NCBI GenBank assembly: GCA_019637105.1
Contig: JAHBWF010000087.1
Location: 1-32,882 of the forward strand
Source of the DNA: Labilithrix sp.
GTDB taxonomy: Bacteria > Myxococcota_A > Polyangia > Polyangiales > Polyangiaceae
DNA length: 32,882 nt
Direction: 5' to 3'
The stretch's first letter is position 1; every line of letters starts with the position of its first letter. Shown here piece after piece: positions 8,580 to 15,363 of the stretch. A program made the translations under genes and the position numbers. The notes under the pieces are model-generated. The model was not told the origin of the DNA and searched no databases. It saw only the letters and a program-made list of their open reading frames with translations.

Positions 8580-8743
8580 GCACCTCAGACGCAGCAGGCT
8601 AAGTTCAACCGTATCGTCACAATCGAGTCAATCAACACACTCGGTTAAAACACCAAATTCTTACCGCCACCAACGTCGAGCTGAAAGAACAACAATCTGT
8701 CGTACAAACGCGAACCGGTCCTCTGCACCAAGGAGTAGCTATT

Positions 8744-9490
8744 GTGAAAACACCCCTTTCATTGTCGCTGATTGTCTCAACCTTGGCCGTCGCCTGCGCA
8801 TGGCCCCCGTCGAGCGAAGACGACACCGCCAGCATCCCGAACGTCGATCTATCGGATTCGAACGACAGTGTCGTCGACTTTGAGGATGACGGCGACCCCA
8901 ATGAGGTTTTCACGCAAACCGTGGTTTTGGTTCGTGACGACGGCAGCATCGCCACGTCGTCGTCCACGATTACCCGCGCCGAACAATGGAAGTTGCGAAG
9001 GCAAGCTCAAGGATCCAGCGAAACCGTGAAGTTTGACGACCGCGTACACACTCGCGAGGGGTGGACGATACCCACTGGATGCACCCCCAGCTCGGCGCTG
9101 TCAATATGGGATCAGCCAAACTACGTCGGAAATACGCTTTGCATGGCGTATCAAGCGCTGGCGCCAATCTACCTTCCTGGACTGGATTTCGGAACGATTT
9201 CGCGCGGCGCTCCAACTTCATGTGGGTATCACATGTGGTGGGAGGTGCCCCGAACGTGCGTATACAATCCGGTTGTTGGCGCCTGGCATTGGGAGAGCAG
9301 CCCCTTTGCCACAAACACACTTCATATTGGGAGTCTGAAAAACCTCTCTGGAAAGGCTGGGAGGCTCTCCAACAATAGTTCCGCCTGCAACACGAGCGGC
9401 ACCCTCATCTCGGTTGGCCAGCAGTCGTCATCCATCGGTCCATTCGCACTCCGATACATCAAGGCTGTCGGGGCTCCTCCCTGTCCTTGA
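8744..9490 (+). CDS. Secreted or lipoprotein-like protein of low-GC origin, unknown function
   Basis: Protein of 248 aa with a clear signal peptide (MKTPLSLSLIVSTLAVAC); C18 sits in a lipobox-like site, so it may be a lipoprotein. Residues 20-60 are acidic (DSNDSVVDFEDDGDPNE). The C-terminal half has six cysteines (GCTPS, LCMAY, SCGYH, TCVYN, ACNTS, PPCP) and many aromatic residues and glycines, suggesting a disulfide-rich beta fold; the stretch SIWDQPNYVGNTLCM distantly recalls beta/gamma-crystallin-like or I36-inhibitor repeats, but I would not assign it. The GTG start is fixed by AAGGAG 8 nt upstream. Base composition and codon use (many A/T wobble bases) differ strongly from every neighbour, a sign of horizontal transfer. 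It ends convergent with the ligase gene. Confidence 0.82.
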   Translation: MKTPLSLSLIVSTLAVACAWPPSSEDDTASIPNVDLSDSNDSVVDFEDDGDPNEVFTQTVVLVRDDGSIATSSSTITRAEQWKLRRQAQGSSETVKFDDRVHTREGWTIPTGCTPSSALSIWDQPNYVGNTLCMAYQALAPIYLPGLDFGTISRGAPTSCGYHMWWEVPRTCVYNPVVGAWHWESSPFATNTLHIGSLKNLSGKAGRLSNNSSACNTSGTLISVGQQSSSIGPFALRYIKAVGAPPCP

Positions 9491-9589
9491 CGTAGCGGCG
9501 ACCCGTAGTCGCGCGCGCTCGATGACGCCGACTCCAATCAGGAGCGCACGAGCACGGCATCATGGGCGCGCGCGAAGGAGGTCGAGAGT

Positions 9590-11287
9590 CTAGACCGCCC
9601 GTTCGCGGAGCTCGCGCTTGAGCACCTTGCCGGTGGGGTTGCGGGGCAAGGCGTCGAGTACGACGAAGTCGCGCGGCACCTTGGGGCCGGCGAGGCGCTC
9701 GCGCGCGAAGGCCTTGAGCGCGGCCTCGTCGAGCGTCGCGCCGGCGCGCGGGACCACGAACGCGCGGACGCGCTCTCCCCACTCGCGATCCGGCACGCCG
9801 ACGACCGCGACCTCACCCACGTCCGGGTGCTGCTCGAGGATCCCCTCGATCTCCGCCGGGTAGACGTTCACGCCGCCGGAGATGACCATGTCGCGCTTGC
9901 GGCCCTCGATGAAGTAGCGGCCGTCGCGATCGCGGCGCGCGAGGTCGCCGACGCTGAAGTAGCCGTCGACCATGCTCGAGCGCGTCGCCTCCTCGTCCTC
10001 GTGGTAGCCGGCGACGAGCAGCTTGTTCTTCACGTAGAGCTCGCCGACCTGCCCCGCCGGCACCTCGCGCTTGTCGTCGTCGAGCAAGCGGATGTCGTTG
10101 CCGGGCACCGCCCGGCCGATCGTCCCGGGCGCCGCGCGGAGGTCCTCCGGCTTGCCGAGCGTGACGAGGCCGGTCTCGGTCGCTCCGTAGAAGTTGTAGA
10201 GGACGTCGCCGAACGCATCCATGAAGTCGATCGCCAGCGGCCCGGGCAAGGGCGCGCCGCCGGTGAACACGACGCGCAGCGAGCGCGCGTCGTAGCGGCT
10301 CCGGGTCTCCTCGGGCAGCTCCATCACGCGGTGGAGCATCGTCGGCACGACCGCGGTGGTCGTCACCGCGTGGCGCTCCACGAGCTCGAGGAAGGGCTCG
10401 GCCTTGAACTCATCCATCAAGACGACCGTCGCGCCGAGCACGTGAGACAGCGAGAGGAAGCCGAACGCCGTCGAGTGGTAGAGCGGGCAGGTCACGAGGT
10501 GGACGTCGTCGACGCGCATCGGCGTCTCGTTGATGAAGCGCATCGCGGCCTGCATCGTGTCCTTCGGGAACTTTCGGACCGCGCCCTTCGGCTTCCCCGT
10601 CGTCCCCGACGTGTAGACGACCACCGCGGCGTCCTCGTCGGCGCCGGTGTCCGCCGTGAGCTCGCGCGCGGGCTCCTCGAGCAAGGCGTCGAGCGGGGTG
10701 GCCTCGAGCTTCGGCGACCGGACGCCCTCCGAGCCGACCACGAAGACGTTGGAGAGGAGCGTCGCGGAGAGCGCCGGGCTCGCCTCCTCGACGACGGGGA
10801 GGAGCTCCGGCTCGGTCACGATGCCGCGCGCGCCGGAGTGGTTCAGGAGGTAGGTGAGCTCCTTCGCGGTGGAGCGCCAGGAGACGCTCACCGCCGCGGC
10901 GCCGCAGCGCGCCGCCGCAGCGCCCAGCTCGACGTGCTCGGGGCGGTTGCGCATCATGAGGACGACGCTCTGCTTTCGCCCGATGCCGCGCCGCGCGAGC
11001 CCGGACGAGAACCGGTCGATCCGCCCGTCGAGCTCCGCCCACGTGATCGCCCGGCCGCGCCAGACGAGCGCCGGCTTGCTCGGCGAGTTTCTCCCGTGCA
11101 CGCGGTAGATCTTGGACGGGTTCTGCGACCCGCTCGTGAACACCTTCGCGAGCTCGACCAGCCCCGGGCGCGTCAACGACCAGAGCAGCCCGCTCTGGCG
11201 CGAGAGCTGCGCCGAGACGCGGGCCCTGTCGGGGAGCTCGCGGAGCCCCTCGCGCAGGCCTCGAGCGCGCTCCAAGACATTCCACAT
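9590..11287 (-). CDS. Long-chain fatty acyl-CoA synthetase-like AMP-dependent ligase
   Basis: Protein of 565 aa, normal for the ANL adenylate-forming superfamily. The AMP-binding P-loop YTSGTTGKPKG is at residues 225-235, then YGATETG, the hinge-region block SVGDLARRDRDGRYFIEGRKRDMVISGGVNVYPAEIE, and the C-terminal NPTGKVLKREL with the catalytic lysine. It should activate a carboxylic acid, probably a fatty acid, to acyl-AMP and then acyl-CoA. An N-terminal extension of about 60 residues precedes the core; chain-length preference cannot be read from sequence. The start at 11287 is supported by a TAGGTT box 6 nt upstream. It is divergent from the PilZ gene with only 32 bp between the two start codons. 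Confidence 0.93.
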   Translation of the reverse strand: MWNVLERARGLREGLRELPDRARVSAQLSRQSGLLWSLTRPGLVELAKVFTSGSQNPSKIYRVHGRNSPSKPALVWRGRAITWAELDGRIDRFSSGLARRGIGRKQSVVLMMRNRPEHVELGAAAARCGAAAVSVSWRSTAKELTYLLNHSGARGIVTEPELLPVVEEASPALSATLLSNVFVVGSEGVRSPKLEATPLDALLEEPARELTADTGADEDAAVVVYTSGTTGKPKGAVRKFPKDTMQAAMRFINETPMRVDDVHLVTCPLYHSTAFGFLSLSHVLGATVVLMDEFKAEPFLELVERHAVTTTAVVPTMLHRVMELPEETRSRYDARSLRVVFTGGAPLPGPLAIDFMDAFGDVLYNFYGATETGLVTLGKPEDLRAAPGTIGRAVPGNDIRLLDDDKREVPAGQVGELYVKNKLLVAGYHEDEEATRSSMVDGYFSVGDLARRDRDGRYFIEGRKRDMVISGGVNVYPAEIEGILEQHPDVGEVAVVGVPDREWGERVRAFVVPRAGATLDEAALKAFARERLAGPKVPRDFVVLDALPRNPTGKVLKRELRERAV

Positions 11288-11293
11288 GGCTCG

Positions 11294-11299
11294 AACCTA
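11294..11299 (-). promoter_or_regulatory. TAGGTT -10-like box of the acyl-CoA ligase
   Basis: On the minus strand TAGGTT lies 6 nt before the ATG at 11287. Transcription would begin at or within a base or two of the start codon. Only 5 bp separate it from the opposing TATCCT box of the PilZ gene. Confidence 0.55.
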
Positions 11300-11304
11300 T
11301 CAGG

Positions 11305-11310
11305 TATCCT
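11305..11310 (+). promoter_or_regulatory. TATCCT -10-like box of the PilZ gene
   Basis: TATCCT lies 9 nt before the ATG at 11320, with no Shine-Dalgarno in between. It is arranged back to back with the ligase box, so polymerase footprints for the two promoters must overlap. Confidence 0.5.
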
Positions 11311-11319
11311 CCCCTGTCG

Positions 11320-11751
11320 ATGGCGGAAGCGAAGGACGCGAAGCCCGGCGCGGCCGCCGACGACAGGCGCGATCAGGACCGCGCGGCGATCACGCTGAAG
11401 GTCGACTACAAGCGGCTCAACACGTTCTTCGCGGACTACACGAAGAACATCTCGAAGGGCGGGACGTTCATCCGGACGACGAAGCCGCTCGAGGTCGGGA
11501 CCGAGTTCGTCTTCGTGCTCACGGTGCCCGAGCCCACGCCCGAGAGCGCGCCCGTCCGCCTCGAGCTCACCGGCCGGGTGAAGTGGGTGGTGCCCGAGTC
11601 CGACGCGACCGAAGAGACGCCCGCCGGGATGGGCATTCAATTCGTGTTCGCGGGCGACGCCGAGCAGAAGCGCGTCGAGACCGTCGTCGCCGAGCTGATG
11701 CGCTCGTCGCTCGGCGAGCACCTGGCCGAGAAGCTCCTCGCCTCCCGCTGA
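11320..11751 (+). CDS. PilZ-domain protein (myxobacterial TIGR02266-like), probable c-di-GMP receptor
   Basis: Protein of 143 aa made of a single PilZ domain. Both c-di-GMP-binding elements are present: R17-x3-R21 and N43-x-S45-x2-G48 (NISKGG), followed by the beta-barrel (TFIRTTKPLEVGTEFVFVLTVP, then LTGRVKWVVPE and GMGIQFVF). The layout resembles the PilZ-like paralogous family common in myxobacteria. It has no effector domain, so it probably acts by binding a partner in response to c-di-GMP; which partner is unknown. It is divergent from the acyl-CoA ligase and 48 bp upstream of nadA, which has its own promoter-like box. Confidence 0.9.
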   Translation: MAEAKDAKPGAAADDRRDQDRAAITLKVDYKRLNTFFADYTKNISKGGTFIRTTKPLEVGTEFVFVLTVPEPTPESAPVRLELTGRVKWVVPESDATEETPAGMGIQFVFAGDAEQKRVETVVAELMRSSLGEHLAEKLLASR

Positions 11752-11762
11752 GCCCCGACGCC

Positions 11763-11791
11763 TTTACCGGGGCGCGCGGCGGCTCTAGGTT
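11763..11791 (+). promoter_or_regulatory. nadA promoter candidate (TTTACC-17-TAGGTT)
   Basis: TTTACC (11763-11768) and TAGGTT (11786-11791) are separated by 17 bp, and the -10 box ends 8 nt before the ATG at 11800. The predicted transcript has essentially no leader. Confidence 0.55.
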
Positions 11792-11799
11792 GAGCGGCG

Positions 11800-12780
11800 A
11801 TGATGACGCGCACCCTCCCCATCGCCGGCCGCGCCGCGGCGAGGCCGATCGATCCCTCCCTCGATCTCGAGGAGGAGATCGGCCGGCTGAAGGAGGCGAG
11901 GAACGCCGTGATCCTGGCGCACTACTACCAGGACGGCGAGGTCCAGGACGTCGCCGACTTCATCGGCGACTCGCTCCAGCTCGCGCAGGCCGCCGCGAAG
12001 ACGAAGGCCGACGTCATCTGCTTCGCCGGCGTCCACTTCATGGCCGAGACGGCGAAGATCCTGAACCCGGACAAGGTCGTCGTCGTGCCGGACATGGAAG
12101 CCGGGTGCTCGCTCGCGTCCGGGGCGCCCGCCGCCAAGATCGCGGCGTGGAAGGCGCGGTACCCGGGCGCGGTGCTGGCGAGCTACATCAACTGCTCGGC
12201 CGAGGTGAAGGCGCTCTCCGACTACATCGTGACGTCGTCCAACGCCGAGAAGATCGTCGGCCAGATCCCCGCGGACGAGACGGTGCTCTTCGCGCCGGAC
12301 AAGAACCTCGGCGGCTACCTCGTGAAGAAGCTCGGGCGGAGCATGGTCCTCTGGCCGGGCACCTGCATCGTCCACGACACCTTCAGCGAGCGGAAGCTCG
12401 TCGGCCTGAAGGAGCGCCACCCCGGCGCGCTCGTCCTCGCGCACCCCGAGTGCGACGACGTCATCCTCCGGATGGCCGACTACGTCGGCTCGACCACCGG
12501 GATCCTCAACTTCGCGGCGAAGAGCGAGGCCAAGAGCTTCATCGTCGCGACCGAGCCGGGCATCCTCCACCAGATGACGAAGGCCGCGCCGGACAAGGAG
12601 TTCATCCCCGCCCCGCCGGAGGCGAGCTGCGCGTGCAACGAGTGCCCGCACATGAAGAAGAACACGCTCGAGAAGGTCTACCTCGCGCTGCGCGACCTCG
12701 AGCCGAGGCTCGAGATGGACGAGGCGCTCCTCCGCGCGGCGCGCGTGCCGATCGATCGGATGCTCGAGATGTCGAAGTAG
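11800..12780 (+). CDS. nadA: Quinolinate synthase NadA
   Basis: Protein of 326 aa. It condenses iminoaspartate with dihydroxyacetone phosphate to quinolinate in de novo NAD synthesis, using a [4Fe-4S] cluster. The three expected cluster cysteines are C103 (EAGCSLASG), C189 (WPGTCIVHD) and C282 (CNECPHMKKN). Other family blocks are present: AHYYQDGEVQDVADFIGDSL, CFAGVHFMAETAKILNP, SYINCSAEVKA, HPECDD and TGILNF. The start is an ATGATG; either ATG could serve, and the first is annotated. No nadB or nadC is seen nearby. It is convergent with the MlaE-type gene. Confidence 0.96.
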   Translation: MMTRTLPIAGRAAARPIDPSLDLEEEIGRLKEARNAVILAHYYQDGEVQDVADFIGDSLQLAQAAAKTKADVICFAGVHFMAETAKILNPDKVVVVPDMEAGCSLASGAPAAKIAAWKARYPGAVLASYINCSAEVKALSDYIVTSSNAEKIVGQIPADETVLFAPDKNLGGYLVKKLGRSMVLWPGTCIVHDTFSERKLVGLKERHPGALVLAHPECDDVILRMADYVGSTTGILNFAAKSEAKSFIVATEPGILHQMTKAAPDKEFIPAPPEASCACNECPHMKKNTLEKVYLALRDLEPRLEMDEALLRAARVPIDRMLEMSK

Positions 12781-12851
12781 CGACGAGGCGCGGGGGCGCG
12801 TACCGGCGAGTCGCACGATCCGCGCCCTCGCGTGCGCCGTCGTCGAGAGCG

Positions 12852-12903
12852 GCGCGTCGCGCCCTCGACGCGCGCCCGGCGTCGGACCGATCCTTCGGGT
12901 CGG
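12852..12903. terminator. Hairpins between convergent nadA and the permease gene
   Basis: GCGCGTCG (12852-12859) pairs perfectly with CGACGCGC (12866-12873) around a 6-nt loop. A second short hairpin, CCGATC/GGTCGG (12887-12892/12898-12903, one T-G pair), has the stable CTTCG loop. They lie in the 151-bp gap between two convergent genes, where a bidirectional terminator is expected. There is no T-tract. Confidence 0.5.
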
Positions 12904-12931
12904 CCGCGCGCCGAGGAAGTGCGAGCCCGGG

Positions 12932-13753
12932 TCAGAGCTCGGTCATGAGCGACGTCACGACGTAGTCGGCGCCGAAGATCGCGACGATGCTCGCCACGAC
13001 GGCCTTGGCGGTGGCCTCGCCGACGCCGCGCGCGCCCCCCGCGGCGAAGTAGCCCTTCTTGCAGCAGATCGTGCTGACGATCAGGCCGAAGACGGCGCTC
13101 TTCACGAGGAGCATCCGGATGTCGTTCCACTTGATGAACTGCTCGACGCGGTCGAAAAAGACGCCCGGATCGATCCCCTGGAGGACGACCGCGACGAGGT
13201 AGGCGCCGAACATGCCGGCGATGCCGAAGGAGAGCGCGAGCAGCGGCAGGACGATGAGCGTCGCCAGGATCCGCGGGACGACGAGGTACTGGATCGGGCT
13301 CACGCCCATCGTGGTGATCGCGTCGATCTGCTCGGTGACGCGCATGTTGCCGAGCTCGCTGGCCATCGTGCTGCCGGCGCGCGCCGTCACGACGACGGCC
13401 GCGAGCACCGGCGCCAGCTCGCGCGCCAGGGCGAGCGCGACGACGCCGCCGACCATCCCCTCGGCGCCGAACTGGCGAAAGCCGATGATGGAGCTCAGCG
13501 TGAACGCCATCCCCGTGAACATCCCGACGAGCCCGGCGATGAACAGCGAGCCCGCGCCGATGAACTCGATCGCGATCATCAGCTGCCCGATCCGCAGCGG
13601 GGGCCGCACCAGCCAGGTGATCGACTGGAAGAGGAGGAGCGCGGTGCCGCCCACGTCGTCGAGCAGCTTCAGCACCGGATCGAAGAACGCGTCGACGAAG
13701 CCGACGAGCGCGTTCGGCTTCGGCGTTTCGACGAGCTCTTCGGTCTCTGCCAC
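12932..13753 (-). CDS. MlaE-family ABC transporter permease
   Basis: Protein of 273 aa from the GTG at 13753. The MlaE/YrbE core is clear: FIGAGSLFIAGLVGMFTGMAF, then ALARELAPVLAAVVVTARAGSTMASELGNMRVTEQIDAITTMGVSPIQYLVVPRILA, and several membrane helices to the C-terminus (AVVASIVAIFGADYVVTSLMTEL). Family role: inner-membrane subunit of Mla-type complexes moving phospholipids or other lipids between the inner and outer membrane. No MlaF ATPase or MlaD substrate-binding gene is adjacent, so partners must be encoded elsewhere. The open frame continues 56 codons further upstream, but that part is Arg/Ala/Pro-rich and unlike the family; GTG 13753 is preceded by a good promoter-like sequence. Confidence 0.9.
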   Translation of the reverse strand: MAETEELVETPKPNALVGFVDAFFDPVLKLLDDVGGTALLLFQSITWLVRPPLRIGQLMIAIEFIGAGSLFIAGLVGMFTGMAFTLSSIIGFRQFGAEGMVGGVVALALARELAPVLAAVVVTARAGSTMASELGNMRVTEQIDAITTMGVSPIQYLVVPRILATLIVLPLLALSFGIAGMFGAYLVAVVLQGIDPGVFFDRVEQFIKWNDIRMLLVKSAVFGLIVSTICCKKGYFAAGGARGVGEATAKAVVASIVAIFGADYVVTSLMTEL

Positions 13754-13762
13754 GGCCGCGGG

Positions 13763-13791
13763 ACTATAGCCCGGGAGCCCGACGCCGTCAG
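13763..13791 (-). promoter_or_regulatory. MlaE-type gene promoter (CTGACG-17-TATAGT)
   Basis: On the minus strand CTGACG (13791-13786) and TATAGT (13768-13763) are 17 bp apart, and the -10 ends 9 nt before GTG 13753. It supports this start over the longer upstream frame and predicts a near-leaderless transcript. Confidence 0.6.
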
Positions 13792-13945
13792 GCGCGCGCG
13801 GCGCGGCCGGCGCGCGAGGTCGCCGGCGTCCGCGTCGACGCATGCCCGCCCCGCGCGCCGGCGCCGCTGCGACGGGCGCGGCGGCGCGTCCAGCTCGCCG
13901 CGGCGACGCCGCGAGGAGCACCTCGCGCCGGCGCTTACCGCCCGA

Positions 13946-15205
13946 TCAAGGCTCGCGGTAGAAGCGCGGGACGCGGCGCGAGATCGACGTGAGGACCTCC
14001 CAGGCGATCGAGCCCGCCTGCGCGGCGATGCTCTCGGCCGAGAGCGCGTCGCGCCCGTGGGCCGAGCCCTCCGGCGCGCCGAGGACGGTGACCTCGTCGC
14101 GCAGGGCGACGCCCGGGACGTCCGTGACGTCGATCATCGACATGTCCATGGAGACCGCCCCGACGATCGGCGCGCGCACGCCGCGGACGAGGACCTGACC
14201 GCGGTTCGACAGGTGGCGCGACAGGCCGTCGGCGTACCCCATCGGGAGCGTCGCGATGCGCGTCGCGCGCGGCGCCCGGAAGAGACCGCCGTAGCCGACC
14301 GGCTCCCCCGCCGCGATGGTGCGCAGATCGACGATCTCGGAGCGCACGCGCATCGCCGGGCGGAGCTCGGCGTGGCCGCCGGGCCCGAGCGGCGAGACGC
14401 CGAAGATCGCGACGCCCGGACGGACCGCGTCGAAGAGGGCCTCGCCGCGCAGCACCGCGGCGCTGTTCGCGGCGTGCCGCACCGGCGGCGAGACGCCCGC
14501 GCGCGCCAGGCGCGTCGTCGCCTCCTCGAAGCGCGCGACCTGCTCGGTCGTGAAGTCCTCGCCCTCGCTGCCGGGCGGAGCCTCCGCGCACGCCAGGTGC
14601 GTCATCAGCCCGGAGATCCGGACCTCCGGGAAGCGCGCGAGCTCGGCCGCGAACGCCTCGAGGTCCGCCATGCGCACCCCGAGGCGCGCCATCCCCGTGT
14701 CGATCTTGAGGTGGGCGTCGACCGGGCGGCCGACCTGCCGGGACGCGCGCGCGAGCCCCTCGAGGTGCGAGAGGTCGTAGACGACCGGGACGAGGCCGCG
14801 GCCGACGATCTCCTCGTAGGCGCCGCCGTAGTAGCCGCCCATGACGAGGATCGGCGCGCGGACGCCGGCGTCGCGGAGCTCGACGGCCTCCTCGAGCAGC
14901 GCCACGCAGAAGCCCTCGGCGCCGGCGCGCTCGAGCGTGCGCGCGACGGCCGGCGCGCCGTGACCGTAGCCGTCGGCCTTGAGCACGGGCCAGACCTTCG
15001 CGCGGCCGGCGTGCCGGACGACGACGCGGAGGTTGTGGCGGAGGGCGGCGAGGTTGACCTCGGCGCGCGTCGGCCGGACGGCGTCGGCGGGGGCCGCGCG
15101 GCGGGGCTTGAGGACGCGCACGCTGTCGGCGGCGTCGGACCGGCGGCGGGTCGGCAACGCCGGCGAGGACTCGGCCTTGTCTTCGTCTAGCGCGTTGGCG
15201 TCCAT
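13946..15205 (-). CDS. alr: Alanine racemase
   Basis: Protein of 419 aa that interconverts L- and D-alanine for peptidoglycan, using PLP. The PLP lysine is K76 in VLKADGYGHGA. Other family blocks are HLKIDTGMARLGVR, GLMTHLACAEA, VRHAANSAAVL, RPGVAIFGVSPLG, VGYGG, TLPMGYADGL (catalytic Tyr region) and GAVSMDMSMIDVTDVP. About 45 N-terminal residues precede the catalytic barrel. The frame is open up to an ATG at 15361 that nearly touches the stop of the ABC gene (TAAGGATG), giving 471 aa, but codons 15361-15206 have poor G/C wobble bias, so I prefer 15205. The alternative start would couple alr to the transporter. Confidence 0.93.
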   Translation of the reverse strand: MDANALDEDKAESSPALPTRRRSDAADSVRVLKPRRAAPADAVRPTRAEVNLAALRHNLRVVVRHAGRAKVWPVLKADGYGHGAPAVARTLERAGAEGFCVALLEEAVELRDAGVRAPILVMGGYYGGAYEEIVGRGLVPVVYDLSHLEGLARASRQVGRPVDAHLKIDTGMARLGVRMADLEAFAAELARFPEVRISGLMTHLACAEAPPGSEGEDFTTEQVARFEEATTRLARAGVSPPVRHAANSAAVLRGEALFDAVRPGVAIFGVSPLGPGGHAELRPAMRVRSEIVDLRTIAAGEPVGYGGLFRAPRATRIATLPMGYADGLSRHLSNRGQVLVRGVRAPIVGAVSMDMSMIDVTDVPGVALRDEVTVLGAPEGSAHGRDALSAESIAAQAGSIAWEVLTSISRRVPRFYREP

Positions 15206-15232
15206 GGTGTGTACAGAGCGATGGCTGCGATC

Positions 15233-15280
15233 ACGTGCCGTGAGCCTCCGTTCGGGTGAGCGCCCGAGACTCCGGCACGT
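15233..15280 (-). other. Structured element upstream of alr
   Basis: An 8-bp perfect stem, ACGTGCCG/CGGCACGT (15233-15240/15273-15280), extends by GAG/CTC past one bulged base. It encloses a second stem TCGGG/CCCGA (15252-15256/15263-15267) with a 6-nt loop. It lies 28-75 nt before the alr start in the 158-bp ABC-alr gap. It could be a structured 5' leader of alr or a terminator of the ABC genes; there is no T-tract. Confidence 0.4.
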
Positions 15281-15363
15281 CGCGCCGTCCTCTGCTCCGT
15301 GCCCTTGGTTTTCAGGATCGACGCGACCGGGTTGCGCTCTCTCAACGCTTTCGAACGCCATCC

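Noticed and set aside
9509-9575. 10-bp TCGCGCGCGC inverted repeat between the low-GC gene and the ligase
   Set aside because: The 47-nt loop and simple CG alternation make it likely to be chance; not reported as a terminator.
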